A stretch of DNA of 64,000 bases from Pseudophaeomoniella oleicola (GCA_003868215.1 QWDQ01000009.1:310001-374000); one strand, 5' to 3'. Shown: positions 33,128 through 46,001, counted from the stretch's first letter. The notes: generated by a model not told the origin, from the sequence alone. Made by a program: numbers and translations.

Positions 33128-34309
33128 ATGGCTGTTACTACGCTATCGCAGCCCCCTGCGTCCCTTATCGACCTTCTATCTACCCTCACTACTTCACTCT
33201 CTACCGCAGCAACCGTTGAGGCTGGTACGGTATTCGATCCTTCAAGCGATGCGACGAAAACTGGGATTTCACTCCTTACAACTAAGAATGAGTTACTACT
33301 CTCTTACCTGCAAAATCTAGTCTTCCTGATACTGCTCAAAATACGAACTGCTGCTGGCCAGAATACGGAGGATGACAACACGTCAAAGATCGGCAAAGAT
33401 GTTGTTAGCAAACTTGTCGAGTTAAGGGCATATATGGAAAAGGGCATCAGACCGCTGGAGGGAAAATTGAAGTATCAAATCGAGAAGGTCATCAGAGCCG
33501 CCGAAGATGCGGACCGAGCAGCGGCGAGGAATGCAACCAAGACAAAATCTGCCAAAGCGGCCAAGATCAAGGCATCCCACGCTCAGGATGGTACCGGCAG
33601 CACCGATGAATCCGAAGGCGAATCTTCCGAGGCAGAGTCCCAAGTTGACGAGCAGAACTTGGATGAGCTTTCATATCGCCCGAATCCATCCGCTCTCCGA
33701 CTAAATCTTCAACAGCAACCCGCGACCGAACGCTCTATCTCAGGGGGAGCTTACAAACCTCCCCGTATCAACCCTGTCGCGATGCCCACAACGACAACAT
33801 CTGATTCCCGAACGCGCTCACCAAGCCGAGCGGCCAAATCCAACGTGATGGATGATTACATCGCGAACGAACTGTCCACTGCCCCGATCGCTCAACCTTC
33901 CATCGGCTCCACCCAGACATTCACATCTCACGGCCGCCGCACAGTTTCCCAACGCGAACGCGACGAAAAAGCCGATCGGACGCGATACGAAGAGGAGAAC
34001 TTCGTCCGTCTACCTGGCGAGAGCAAGTCCGAGAAACGCAAGAAGAATAAGGGAGGAAGAAGAGGAAGGGAAGAGGGTGGCTACGGTGGTGAAGAGTTCC
34101 GCGGTCTGGGGGAGATAGGAGATAGAGTCTCTAGGGCAGTCGGGAGGAAGGAGAGAGGTGGTGGTGGTGGTGTGAAGGATGCATTGGGTCGGAGTAGGAA
34201 GAGGGGTTTCGACGAAGGTGGGGATGCTGTGTCTACGAGGATGGGAGAAGGGTTTGAAAAGAGAAGACGGATACTGGAAGACCGGGAGAGGAGGAAGAAG
34301 GGAAGATAA
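33128..34309 (+). CDS. Lcp5/neuroguidin-like Sas10/C1D-family nucleolar protein
   Basis: Single-exon gene of 393 aa. Members associate with U3 snoRNP and are needed for 18S rRNA maturation. The N-terminal Sas10/Utp3/C1D domain (residues about 10-135) has the typical helices: LIDLLSTLTTSL, GISLLTTKNELLLSYLQNLV, and LVELRAYMEKGIRPLEGKLKYQIEKVI. An acidic region (TDESEGESSEAESQVDEQNLD) leads to YRPNPSAL and YKPPRINP motifs found in Lcp5/neuroguidin. The basic C-terminus (SEKRKKNKGGRRGREE, FEKRRRILEDRERRKKGR) fits nucleolar localisation. It is convergent with the next gene. Confidence 0.87.
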   Translation: MAVTTLSQPPASLIDLLSTLTTSLSTAATVEAGTVFDPSSDATKTGISLLTTKNELLLSYLQNLVFLILLKIRTAAGQNTEDDNTSKIGKDVVSKLVELRAYMEKGIRPLEGKLKYQIEKVIRAAEDADRAAARNATKTKSAKAAKIKASHAQDGTGSTDESEGESSEAESQVDEQNLDELSYRPNPSALRLNLQQQPATERSISGGAYKPPRINPVAMPTTTTSDSRTRSPSRAAKSNVMDDYIANELSTAPIAQPSIGSTQTFTSHGRRTVSQRERDEKADRTRYEEENFVRLPGESKSEKRKKNKGGRRGREEGGYGGEEFRGLGEIGDRVSRAVGRKERGGGGGVKDALGRSRKRGFDEGGDAVSTRMGEGFEKRRRILEDRERRKKGR

Positions 34310-34485
34310 AAGCTGTCGGGCTTGTATATGTTTTATCTATCTGAATGATATATAAGTCGTACAAGGCATGGTCTTGAAAAAGCCTTGCAAAATACTCCAT
34401 GTCACATCGTCCCCGCCAAAACTACTCATAACAGCACCCACGTAGCTTTAACGGTGCATTATTCAAATTGAACTCCATGTCCCGT

Positions 34486-36765
34486 TCACCAACAACACCC
34501 TCTCTTCGCCAGAATCTCCCTAAACCCGCTCCCCAATTCATCCACAACCATCCTCACATCCTCCCTCGCGTCTACCAAGCTGCCCACCTTCTCCCCCTTC
34601 GCCTCTTCATCTCCCATCTCAACCAACGATTGACCATTGACGTCCTTCGCGCTTCCCTGGACGACTTCCGGGCTCGTCGCGGTCTGCACTTTCCCAGTTT
34701 GCGTCAACGGCGTGATGGGCGTGGTGTCGAGGAGGTCTTGCCAGCGGGCCAGATAGGCGCCTGGGCCAGGGTCGCTGGTAACCTTGGGGGTGGGAGAAGA
34801 GGGGTCTTTGAAAGTGGGGGACATCGGAGAGGATGCGGTGGTAGGGGAAGGGGGAGTGGCGGAAGAAGTGGATGCAGAGACGGAAGATTGGAGGATTTTG
34901 GTGATTGATGGGTTCTTTGATGGGGCCGTTCTGAGGACAGAGTCAAGGCGGGCGGCTGAAGAAGCGTGCATTTCGTCGATGTGTTTGGTGTGGGCGTCGA
35001 GAATTGGAATCATGCAACGACGTATCTCGGAAGGTAGGCTCTCAAACAATGAGTCCAGTGGCGCCGTGAGATCACCTGCCGCCTTAGCCTGGTCTCCCGA
35101 GGCCTTAGATGAGGAAGCATGGGCTCCACTTTGCCTGAATTCCTGTGCTGCACGTTTCGCCCAGTCGAGATACCAGCCTGTCAATTCTGGTCCGTTCTTG
35201 CACAATTGATGAACAAAACGGTGGGCAGCTTTCTGATGTTTCCGAAGAAGCTGTGCGAAGTCTCCGACCGTTGGAATGACGGCTTCTGAGCTGGTCTTGC
35301 CACTCGTCTGAACCTTGGCCAGCTTGATCATGTCTTTGAGAAAATATTCAAAATCGCCAAGAGTACCACTTAAATCGATGGCTTCATGCATACGGCGAAT
35401 GACAGGTTCGTAAGCGCCGACAAGATCACGCACGGATTGGGTCAGGTGGTCTGGATGACTGTGGCAGAGTACCTGGATGATCTGCTTGCGGTCGCGTATG
35501 GAGAGTTGGATATTAAGATAATCGAGGGCTTGCTTATGGTGAAATTCGGTTAGTTGCCATTCGAGTTCTGTGGTCTTCAATATGGCTGTCACTATTGATA
35601 TCGATTCGTTCTCTATCCCTGGACATTAGCAAACTTTGAAGAACTCGTAAGCTCCTAGACCTACGGCTCTGTTTTCGTATCTGATCCTGTTCTTCTCGAG
35701 ACTTATCGGTGAAGGACTTCAGCGAATGCAATTGATCCTTGCCCAATTGTGCTCGCTCCCGCTCGATTTTGGACGCCCGCGTTTCCAGATCCCTGATGTC
35801 CCAATTTAGCACCGTTGAAATGATCCTATCCGCCATCAGCATAATTCTCGAACTGCTCGTCTGATACTTACTGTTGCATCAAGTTCATGCCTTCATCCTT
35901 GGACTGGGTTATTCCCATCCAGTTGGTCAAACTCGTCACGCTTAATTTTGCAAGAACAACCTTCATCATAGCGTTTATCATTGATGCTACATTGCCAATC
36001 TTGAGGGTTTGCTTGATGACCATATAAGGGACAAGCTTGTTTGCATTATCGACGAGCTTCAACAGATACTGCCCCTTCGGGGACAAAACCAACGTATAGT
36101 GCATAAATGATGCCAGACTAGCTTCAATTAGTATCAATCCATGGTACACGCGCGAAAAGGCTGACAGGAGCTCACTTGACGAGGACAAATTCGTGTACAG
36201 CTTTTACCAATGGCAAATGGTCATTTAAATTGTCACTTTCACCCGCTTTCTGGACGAACTCCTCCAGAGACGTTCCGTATATTGCTTCGTTGATGAAGAT
36301 GCGGAAAGCATGGGCTAGGTCGTTTCCGTTAGTAATATCATACGTCTCTTTCGCGTCGTCAATCTTTGCCATCCCTCCGTAGACGCCTCGAACAGGATAT
36401 TCAATGAGGGCGGAGACAGCTGTGGCCAGCGTCTTCCGGCTGCCTATGACGCCTTTGTCATAGCTTTCACTTAGATTGGCCGTCTCAAGGTCGTCAATAA
36501 TTGCGTGCACCCGTACTTTCCAGAAGTCATCCGGCAAGTCTCGAAGACCTGGGAGAGGCAGTAGAAACTTTGCGACGAGTGCTTGTAGAGCTGGCGTCGA
36601 CGAAGGCTTACCAGCCTCTGAAGTAAAAGGAGGGCCATAGTGCTTCAAGCTGCCAGGGTACCGAAAATCTCGAATTTCTCCATAGGTATCATAGTGACTG
36701 AGAATGTCTAGCAGGGCCGCAGATCGTGCGGGAGAGAGGCCTTCTTCCATATCTTCTCCATTCAT
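34486..36765 (-). CDS. PX-associated (PXB) plus DUF3818 protein, PX domain apparently absent
   Basis: Relative of fungal PX-domain lipid-binding proteins such as yeast Ypr097w. Model: complement(join(34486..35591,35665..35825,35872..36117,36176..36765)), 700 aa; introns of 73, 46 and 58 bases, each in phase, one with a TACTAAT branch site. The N-terminal PXB region (residues about 10-125) has RSAALLDILSHYDTYGEIRDF and LPGLRDLPDDFWKVR. A DUF3818-like helical region follows (LASFMHYTLVLSPKGQYLL, MINAMMKVVLAKLS) and continues past the third intron (LTEFHHKQALDYLNIQLS). I find no PX domain (no R(R/K)Y or PPK-type lipid-binding motif). The C-terminal 130 residues are Ser/Thr/Pro-rich. Membrane or vesicle association is inferred from the family. 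Confidence 0.82.
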
Positions 36766-37364
36766 ATGACGCAGCAGAGATGGACAGGACGTTGGCGAGG
36801 TTCACGAACTGGAGGTGCAGGTTACAATGGCAAGCATCGTTGACATTGAATCACAGGAACGAGCTCATGATGCGTTAGGTAAGGTAAATAAGGTAAGGCA
36901 TGACATGACGTCTTCAGACCTTAGGATTGGCTCAGTTGCGCCTCAGTTGCGCCACAGTTGCAGCCACAGCGTATTATGTCAGCACCGCTCCAGCGGATGC
37001 ACTCAATCGCCAGGCATGATTGTCAATATAAATCACAGACCAAGACACGGCACAGGAACGGTGACTCAGTCGCAGTCGCGTATTGTGGCCTAAACAAGGT
37101 AGGTACTTAATACTATCTAGATGCCTGAATTGGCCCCCTCTCAGAAACTCCGCTAACCCTGTCGGGGATCCAAGGCGATACTCAATATGAGCGTTCAACC
37201 AACTCGGTAGACCAACGAACAGGGTTATCAATCCTGATCTGCTTACTATGCAGGAGTTGCTTACCCTCCTTCTAGCCGTTCGCTTCTCTATAAAAGCTTC
37301 AATTCCAGACGTATCCGCATTTCTACATCGCATTCTTCTCGGCAATGATCGATAGCCGGCAGCG
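36766..37364. promoter_or_regulatory. Divergent promoter of PXB protein and ABC transporter
   Basis: Contains two copies of CTCAGTTGCGC followed by CACAGTTGC at 36931-36962, a short direct repeat that could be a binding-site cluster. A TATAAAAG box lies at 37289-37296, 69 bases before the transporter ATG. Confidence 0.5.
37289..37296 (+). promoter_or_regulatory. TATA box of the ABC-C transporter
   Basis: TATAAAAG at normal spacing before the ATG at 37365, in line with an inducible gene. Confidence 0.6.
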
Positions 37365-40300
37365 ATGCAGCAATTCCCATTTCTCGCTGCCTTGATGCAG
37401 GAACCTCTTTTGCAGACTTTCTACAATTGCTCTGCTCAATCTGACCAAGTTTTCGGTCCCGTCAGCGACTGTAGATACGACTTTACTTTATTCTTTGAGC
37501 AATCGATTCTGTCCACAGTTCCCGCCGGCATTCTGCTGCTGGCTTCAAGTTTCAGGCTATTTCACCTGTATCGCGAGAGCCCGAAAACAGTGTTCAACTA
37601 TGTTCGTGTGCTTAAGTTGGTGGGAATAGTGATTTCATTCAGTAGAACAGATTGCTAAGATATCTAGGTTCTGTCCCTGTTATACATTGGACTTCAAGTT
37701 GCATTACTTATAGCATGGAATATCTCGTTTAGGATCCGAAACAAAGCCACAATCGCATCATCAATTATCAACTTGTTGGCTGCTGTGGATGTCGCTCTAC
37801 TCTCGTATCTTGAGCACGCTCGTTCCATCACACCTTCCGCTATTCTTGAGACCTTCTTGCTCTTTTCAGTGCTGCTTGATATACCTCAGCTGAAGACCCT
37901 GTCTGTCGTTGATGGAAAGGTCCAGCTCATAGCGCTGCTGGCGGCGTCTATGATTGCCAGATTTGCTCTCGTGGTCGTTGAAGGATGCGAGAAGACCGAA
38001 TCATTGAGGCCAGAGTACCGAGGACTACCTTCGGAGTCGAAGGCTGGAGTTATAAATCGTAGTCTCCAATGGTGGTTGAATCCACTCATAATCAAAGGGA
38101 CGAAGAAGATCCTGGTTCCTGACGACTTGGAGGATCTAGATTTCAAGCTCACAGCTGATTATTGGCGTAAGCCAGTGAATGCTGCATGGGACATAAATAG
38201 TATGTTTGAAGATGATTATACCATGGAGACTGATACTCACCTGTTCCTACAGGCGAGCCACCGCGCAAATTGAGCCTCGTCGTAACCCTCTGGTCTATAC
38301 TCAAAGTGCCTCTCGCCGGGGTCGTGTTACCACGTCTATGTTTGACCGTGTTCACCTTCATGCAGCCGTTGCTAATCTCGAGATTATTGTCCCTAGTGAG
38401 CTCTACAAAGGAGATCTCTAAAGATGAAGTGTATGCTCTCATCGCGTTAGCGCTTTTGGTTTACATCGGAATGGCGGTATATCCATCCTAAGAACAACGG
38501 GTGATTAGAGAGCTGACGACGAGACAGATCTCTCATCTGCAAAGTGAACAGAAACTGAATCGCTTGACAATGATGTTCAGAAGCTCTCTGATCTCTTTGA
38601 TCTTTGATCAAAGTCTTCTTCTGGAAGATGACGGCAGACAGGATCATGCCCAGTCGATGACACTTATGAGCTCCGATGTTGACCGTGTAGGATTTGGGCT
38701 GATGAATTTCAACGAATGCTGGATACGACCAATCGAGCTAGTGATTGGTTTGTACCTCTTGACGCGGCAAGTTGGATGGGTGTCAGTGATGCCATTGGTT
38801 GTTATTGCTAGTGAGTCGTGAATGGGGTTGAACACGAAGCTTCATGATCTGCTAACTTCAACAGTATCTACGATTGGTTCATCAATCCTTGCGGGGACGC
38901 TCGGTCAAGCTCAAATGGCCTGGGCTGCATCTACCCAAGACCGTTTAGCTGTAACGACGTCGTTCTTGAGTGACATGAAATCCGTCAAGATGACTGGTCT
39001 GATAGAGTCTATTGGAGATTCTGTTCGGCAGAAACGTGACACGGAGACTCAAAGATTCCAGTCCTTTGCCATGAATGTCGTTTGGCTGAATGTAATCGGT
39101 AAGCCCCGGAGAGACATATATTATGTGCATGTTCTGATGAAGCAGCGAACCTCCCCCATGTCATGGGCACGGCGGTAACCTTTGCAGCGTATAGCATACG
39201 GGCGCACATTATGGGCTCTGGGGCACTGGATGTTACCCAAGCTTTTACGAGCATTGCTTTAATTTCTTTGGTTGCCACCCCAGCCTCCCAGATGCTTGCC
39301 CTGTGGCCGATCATGTTATCGTACGGTATGAGCCTCCAACGAATCCAAACCTTCTTGCAAAAGAAGAAACGTGTCGATACACGAATTTGCTTGAATGACA
39401 TCGACGATCTCCCTTCGGCCAATGGTTCGAGCTCATCGAGCACTCTAGGGACTACTGAATCACAACAGAAGCCAGGCTCTGCAACTACTTTGCGGGAAAT
39501 AAACCCAAAAGTCATGGTGAAAATGGATGGTGTCACTGTTCGGCCTGCCACCACAGCTGACCTTGTTTTCGAAGATGCCAACTTGACTATTTACGAAAAG
39601 AGCATAATTGCAATCACAGGGCCAGTCGCCAGCGGCAAGACCACAATGTTAAAAGCCATATTGGGTGAGATACCATGTGAAAAGGGAAACGTTATTGTGC
39701 AAACAAGGGAAATGGGATATTGTGCTCAAACATCATGGCTCATTAACGGCACCGTTCGCGAGGCGATATGTGGATACACCGCAAATGTTGACGATGCGTG
39801 GTATGCAACAGTCGTCGAAGCGTGTGACCTTTCTCAGGACCTTGACAGTCTTCCCCTGAGAGACCAAACAGTGATCGGAAGCAAAGGTGTATCCTTGAGT
39901 GGTGGTCAGAAACAGCGCATTGCACTTGCAAGAGCCATTTATAGTCGACCTAAAGTGGTACTCCTGGACGATGTTCTCAGTGCGTTGGACCCAAAGACTG
40001 AGCGGTTCATCCTTGGGTCTCTCTTCGGTGTCAATGGTTTGTTCCGTAAAGCTGGGACAACAGTCATCATAGCCACTCATGCGGGTGAGCAAATTAACAG
40101 ACTCTCGCTGTCTTCTAGAATGCTAACATTCTGGTAGCACACCATCTCCAGATGGTAGACGAAGTCGTCGTGCTCCTTGCAACCGATACCACTGTCCGTC
40201 ACGGCCCCTATGATGAAGTGAAACAGCTCGGCCTCATCGAAGCTGTAGCTGAGCAGGATGAGTCAAAGCGCCATGAAGGGCAAAGAGAAGTCGATCCGAA

Positions 40301-42580
40301 GTCCAACAGGATACCCGAGACCGATGAGAAAGGCGTAGGAAAAGAGTCGGAACTAGGTGATCTGACCAGAAAGTTGGGGGACTTCTCAGTCTATGCATAC
40401 TATTTCAAGTTCGTTCGAATGTCCATTTTTGCCGCTTTTATCTTATGTATCGTGCTCGAAATTTGCATTTCTACTTTTGGGTGTAAGTACTCTCCTCCCA
40501 AAGCAATTTCATGGAATATTTCGCTGACTTCAATCTAGATATCTGGTTGAAATGGTGGGCTGATGGTCAAGGGAGAGATACAGCGCTTTATGTGGTCGTC
40601 TACTTGTTTCTTGGCCTTGTCTATCCGCTAACGATTGCTGGAACAATTTGGTAAAGATACTTCTTGAGCATGTCTGCATACGTGGTCGAGCTAATCCATC
40701 ACAGGACTCTGATGGCGGAAATAGCGCCAAACACCGGACGTACGATTCATAATCTCCTTCTGAAGGTTGTCATGGGGTATGTGAACTCAACTAACAATCC
40801 ATGTCCGAGGGTATACCTGACCATCATCTTCTCAGAGCGCCATATTCTTTCTTTGCACGTCTGGACAGAGGAACGCTTCTGGCTAGATTTAACAACGATC
40901 TTCGAATGATAGAATTTCAGCTCGCTCAAGGCCTTATCGTGACATTTTCTAGTAAGTTCGCTCTCTTTCCTATCCATTTCAGCCCTGAGGTCCGTTGGAG
41001 ATACTAGATCATTGACGCTCTGTAGATCTGCTTAATGCTGTTGGCGACGCCGTTCTTGTCTGCTTAGGATCCTATTACATGGTCACCACAGTACCAATTC
41101 TACTTCTCTGCGTTTACATTCTCCAGTACCTCTATCTTCAAACCTCACGGCAGCTCCGTCTCTTGGATATGGAGGCTCGTGCACCAACCTACACCCATTT
41201 CTTGGAGACATTAGAAGGGGTTGTCACGGTCCGAGCATTCTCCTGGGAGAGGGCAGCAACCGCGGACAACATCAAGAAAGTAAATACTATGCAAAAACCT
41301 ACTTATACTCTTGCCAGTGTTCAAAAGTGGTTATCGTTAGTACTAGATCTGATGATGAGCGTGATGGGAGTCGTCGTCGTCGCTTTGGCACTCAATCTAA
41401 GAGCTTCCACTAGTGCTGGATTGCTGGGTATCGCATTGAATAATGTCCTCAGTAAGGCTATATCTTTTTTCATCTGATCACCGATATCTTACGGTTCTCT
41501 AACAATCTGTTTCAGGTTTCAGCAACAGCCTCAAATATAGTATCCAAGGTTGGACCTTACTTGAGACATCCCTCGGAGCCGTTGGGAGAATAAGGGACTT
41601 TGAAAAATCGACGCCACAAGAGAAGAAACCAGGGGAAGATGTTATACCGCCAAAAGATTGGCCTTCACGGGGTGAAATTGTGTTCAAAAACATCACTGCT
41701 TCTCACAAGTAAGAGTCTTCTTCTCTGAACTTCCTGGACCCTTTGCTTCCATCCTAAATCCTCATTTGGTGCTGTCCATCTCTGATGTTGTTCTCGTCCA
41801 GCCCTGAAGCTACAGCGTTACACAATATCAGCATCACCATCAAACCTGGCCAAAGAGTAGCCATCTGTGGCAGATCCGGAAGGTAAGAACGTCCAAGTCT
41901 GAGGCTGATGCTGTTCCGGACCTATCGGTCTAATGATACGTTCTCTAACATTCGACCGTTCGTGCAGTGGTAAATCGTCCTTCATATCCACCATTCTTCG
42001 ACTCCTCGAAATTGACTCCGGAACAATTACAATCGATTCTCTCGATATCGCGACCCTCCCGCGCGACACGATCCGTTACCGCCTCAACACCCTTCCTCAA
42101 GATGCCCTCTTCCTCCCTGGCACGATCGCACGCAACCTTGACCCGCACTCCCTCTTCACGTCCCCGTCCAACCCGTCCGACAACAACGCCACCCTTACCT
42201 CTGCCCTGCAAAAGACCAACCTCCTCGAACCCTTTACAAGCCGATCCCTCACGCTCTCCTCTCCTCTCGACCCCTCCACCCTCTCCGCTGGCCAACAGCA
42301 ACTCTTTGCCCTAACCCGCGCTATCCTCCACAAATCCAAGATCCTCATCCTCGACGAAGCAACCTCGTCCGTCGACGCCGAGACCGAACGCACGATGCGC
42401 AAACTCATCGCCGAGGAATTCCAAGCTTGCACCGTCCTGACAGTCGCTCATCGACCGGAAACTATCCTTGATTCTGATCTGGTCGTCGTGTTGGACGAGG
42501 GCAAGGTCGCCGAGATCGGACCCCCGAACGAGCTGATGGAGAAGGAGGGCGGCAAATTGAAAGATTTGTTGGCGCATTGA
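37365..42580 (+). CDS. ABC-C (MRP-type) full-length ABC transporter
   Basis: ATP-driven efflux pump of the multidrug-resistance-associated class. Model: join(37365..37619,37668..38199,38253..38476,38528..38810,38865..39098,39146..40084,40138..40482,40539..40650,40705..40776,40836..40951,41026..41451,41516..41708,41802..41882,41968..42580), 1474 aa, 13 introns, every junction in phase. Order: an extra N-terminal membrane domain (TMD0), first six-TM domain, NBD1 with Walker A GPVASGKTT, signature LSGGQKQR and Walker B VVLLDDVLSALD; then the second TM domain, NBD2 with Walker A GRSGSGKSS (split by the last intron), signature LSAGQQQL and ILILDEATSSVD. NBD1 has Asp in place of the catalytic Glu after Walker B (DD), the degenerate site usual for MRPs. 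Substrate is unknown. The intron at 38477-38527 hides an apparent stop; excision restores family alignment. The last exon is strikingly C-rich compared with the rest. Confidence 0.93.
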
Positions 42581-42940
42581 TCAGAAGAGGCGACCACGGT
42601 GAACGATGAAAAGAAGCACTTGTTCCGGATTCTTCAGGGCGTTCATTCATTTCATTTGTAGCATCCTACAGTCCATGTTTTTCTATTCATCTTATCCCCC
42701 CACACAAACACCCGAGAGTAAACGAAAGTGGGAAGGAAGTGTGGCGGAAGTTTTTATTTACCCTGTGGAAAATAGATTCAGACAAATGACATTACAGTCC
42801 TATCCCACACAACCGATACACGAGTTACTTCCATTTTCCTTCCTTCCTTTCTTCCGTCTATCTCTATATCTTATGGATATCTCATAACCTCCCCTTCAAC
42901 CTTAACCCCACCAGCTGAAAACAAAACGAAAACGAAAACC

Positions 42941-42965
42941 AAAAAAAAAAAAAAAAAAAAAAAAA
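42941..42965. repeat. Poly-A tract
   Basis: 25 consecutive A, preceded by AAAACGAAAACC-like units. No LINE or SINE body is seen next to it. Confidence 0.8.
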
Positions 42966-43104
42966 TTTCATTGTCCGACTCTGCTGTCATGATGCTTTGC
43001 TAAGCTACCTAGGCACATAGCTAGCTAAAAAGACAAGAGGAGGATTCAAATAGATAAATAGGGCCAAGAGGATTGGTTGAAAAGACCAGGTGCGTCGTCG
43101 ACTG

Positions 43105-43129
43105 GGACAGGACAGGACAGGACAGGACA
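43105..43129. repeat. GGACA pentanucleotide repeat
   Basis: Five tandem GGACA units in a gene-free interval. A simple microsatellite. Confidence 0.85.
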
Positions 43130-44275
43130 TGCGTCGGTTTGTTAATTACCTCACCTCTCTCTCTACAACAAGATTATTAATATCTGAGGTAAGGTAAAGG
43201 TAAAGTATCATCGATCGATCGTTCCTATATATTATATAGGTAAGGTAGGTAGGTACCTAGGCAGCATTTAAACCAAAACCAAAACCAAAACAATATTCGG
43301 GGGGAAAAGGAAAGAGAGAGAGCCTGGCAGGCAAAAACAGGCCCCAACCACCCTCCGCCAGTTAAGGGGAGAGAGAGGACGCAAGTTGAATATCTTCTCT
43401 TTTATATATATATATGTTTTTCTTCCTCCAAGAGGAGAGTTGGGAAGTAGTAATTAAGGGAGGTTTGAGGTGCGGAAGTTTTGATGGGCTGAGAGGACAG
43501 ATGGTTTGGTTCACCATCGAAAGATTCAATATAGTTGTACAAGTTAGGTAATTACACCAAGAAAACTCCATTGTCTCTCATTTGTACTGCCATTTCATAT
43601 GTAAGGTGTATATAGTTAGTAGTAAAAAAGGCAGTTCCTTCAAGGTATGTTGTATATATAACCAGGAATTTTTTATCTCATATTCTTCTTTTTATTTCCA
43701 CATAGAGACAAACAAAGTTCTATTCTATTTCAATCTTCTATGATAATGGAAAAGGAATAAACCGATGGATAATATAAAAACAAACACAGGCCGATCGGGC
43801 CTGGTCCCATGGGGAAATTGCACTGTTCTTTCTTTCATTCTTCTTCTCTTTCGCTCTGTGAGCTTTCGGGTATCGTGCATGCAAGTTGATATGTAAGTGT
43901 ATATAATAACAAAGAAAAATCAAAATTTCGTTCCATTCGTCCCAGGATGCGGTGATGGGTCGAGACCTGTTTCAAAAAAGGTTCCGTTAACCGTTGATCG
44001 AATGGCGGAAGCATGACGTGAAGACATGCTTCTGTAGATGAACATCGCACAGCGACGAGACGAGTTCGCGTTTTGTTATCGGTCGTTCCCTCCTCCTGAG
44101 AGGGTTATGATAATCGTGACCGTTCCGCAATTTCGGGTAGCGACTCCGACGCTCCATCGATCATGCATTTGAGAGAATAACACGTTCGTAGCCCAAAAGG
44201 GACTGAAATGAACCGCGCTTGGCGGCTATGAAACTGTCGTGCTCAGGAAAACAAAACAATGCTTCAAAGGTCCAT

Positions 44276-46001
44276 TTACACTCGGTTTGTCCTTGAAGAA
44301 CTGCTTCCTCGTCGGCTTTGGTCATAGCTGTAACGAGGCTTTTCGGCATCCTTGGCCTCCTGCTCAGCCTGGTCCTCGGCGCGATCTTGCTTGAACTCTC
44401 TGAGGGTCTCGGTATCATCCTGGCCGTTCAACCAGAGACCATACCTAGAAGCTTCTGTCTCGATTTCGGTGTCGCTGAGGAAAGGAAGCTCACGTGCAGC
44501 AGTGACGTAAGACTTCTTCTCGACGAATCCCTTGGCGAAGATGATGTCGATCTCTTCAAGATGACGTCCCTTGGTCTCTGGGTAGAAGAAGTAGATGACG
44601 GGGAAGAAGCATGCGTTGATGGCAGCGAAGATGAGATAAGTACCCCATGGGATGTGAGCGGTCATAATGGGTGTGATCATGACAATCAAGAAGTTGAACA
44701 ACCAGTTGGCGCAAGTAGAGACGGCATTGGCCTTCGCACGGGTCTTGAGTGGTGAAATTTCAGCTGGGTACAACCACGGAAGAGGCAACCAGGTAGCACC
44801 GAAGAACGCAATGTAGAGGAAGAGACCAACTGCACCGCCTTTGGCTGGTCCAGGAGTGCCAGGAATCAGACAGGCGAAAGTGAGAACCATGCTCAGACAT
44901 TGGCCAACGGTACCGATGAGGAAAAGCTTCCTGCGTCCGACACGCTCGATCACGAACCACGAGGTAGTAGCAAAAATAGCATATACAATCATATTCACAC
45001 CACCAAGGATGAGAGACATGTTCGTAGATTGATGGATAGTCGTTTCAAACAGGACAGGGAAGTAATAAATGACGGCATTACATCCACCAATCTGTTGAAA
45101 GATCTGGGCAGAAGCGCCGAGCATCATACGTCGGAAGTGTTGAGTCTTGCCATTGGTAAGGAGGTCGGCATATCTGGTCTTGGTATGGGCACCGGCGGCA
45201 CGGATCGAGTCGAGGATGACAGTCTTCTGGACCTGGATCTCATCATCTTCCGCGTGGCAACCATGGAGAGCAGCAAGAACATCTGTGCCCTCCTCGTAAC
45301 GTTCCTTAGAGAGCAACCAACGAGGGGATTCCGGAAGCATGGTCATGCCTATAACGATGATGAAACCGAAGAAGATCTGGAAGGCGATCGGCAGCCTCCA
45401 GGTCAGGTCGTCTGGACCGTAGGAAGCACCATAGTCGATCCAGTAGGCAATCATGGTACCTATGGCAATGACACCACCCTCGATACAGATCAACAAACCC
45501 CGGTTGTGCGTCTTAGAGCACTCGGCCTGGTAGGTAGGGATAGTAGCAGTGTTCATGCCGTTTCCGACACCGGTGACAACACGACCGACGATGAACTGAG
45601 CCAATGGCACGTGACCTTTCATGGAAGACACCTGAATCAAAACACCGAGGATCATAATGCAAGCACCTGCAAGCACGAGCCTGCGTCGGCCAGTACGATC
45701 ACCAGCCATAAGAGTAAAGATAGCACCAATCAAGCAACCGATTTCATAGATAGCAGTGACAAATCCCTGCATGGTGGAACCGGAAGTCGCTGGGAACATT
45801 CTGTGGAATGCATCGGCATTGATGATACCGGACATAACACCCTCTGTTGTTGACATTAGCCGTGATTTCATTTTTGTCGACTGCATTTTACTTACGGTCA
45901 TATCCGAAGAGCAAGAAACCCATGGTCGTGACCGCTGAGACAGAAAATCTCAGTTTGCGGCCAGTCATGCCCATGTATCTCACTGGTGCTTGTTCAGCCA
46001 T
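44276..46001 (-). CDS. MFS sugar transporter (hexose/quinate-type)
   Basis: Second sugar porter in the window. Model: complement(join(44276..45843,45896..46001)), 557 aa; the 52-base intron interrupts the TM1 motif LFGYDQGVMSGIINADAF, a widespread site for this subfamily. Seen: DRTGRRRLVLAG after TM2, PESPRWLLSKERYEEG after TM6, QQIGGCNAVIYYFPVLFE in TM7, ERVGRRKLFLIG, and YPETKGRHLEEIDIIF after TM12. The sequence GYDQGVMSG rather than GYDTGQISG places it in a different clade from the transporter at 22096, closer to STL1-like or low-affinity sugar porters. Substrate is unknown. The C-terminal tail is Asp/Glu/Arg/Ser-rich. Confidence 0.92.

Larger units (their letters stand above)
42581..44275. 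other. Convergent gene-free interval (1.7 kb) rich in simple repeats
   Basis: Lies between the 3' ends of the ABC transporter and the second sugar transporter. Holds 25 A's at 42941-42965, GGACA x5 at 43105-43129, GGTAGGTAGGTACCTAGGC at 43245-43262, ACCAAA units near 43270-43290 and TA runs. No gene or transposon was recognised. Confidence 0.65.

Noticed and set aside
37620-38527. ABC transporter as a pseudogene because stops interrupt the frame
   Set aside because: The stops fall in introns with GT..AG ends (37620-37667 and 38477-38527), and all 14 exons join in phase to a full-length protein with both nucleotide-binding domains.
42941-42965. Poly-A tail of a retroposed LINE or SINE
   Set aside because: No upstream element body or target-site duplication is visible; the area is simple A/C-rich repeat.
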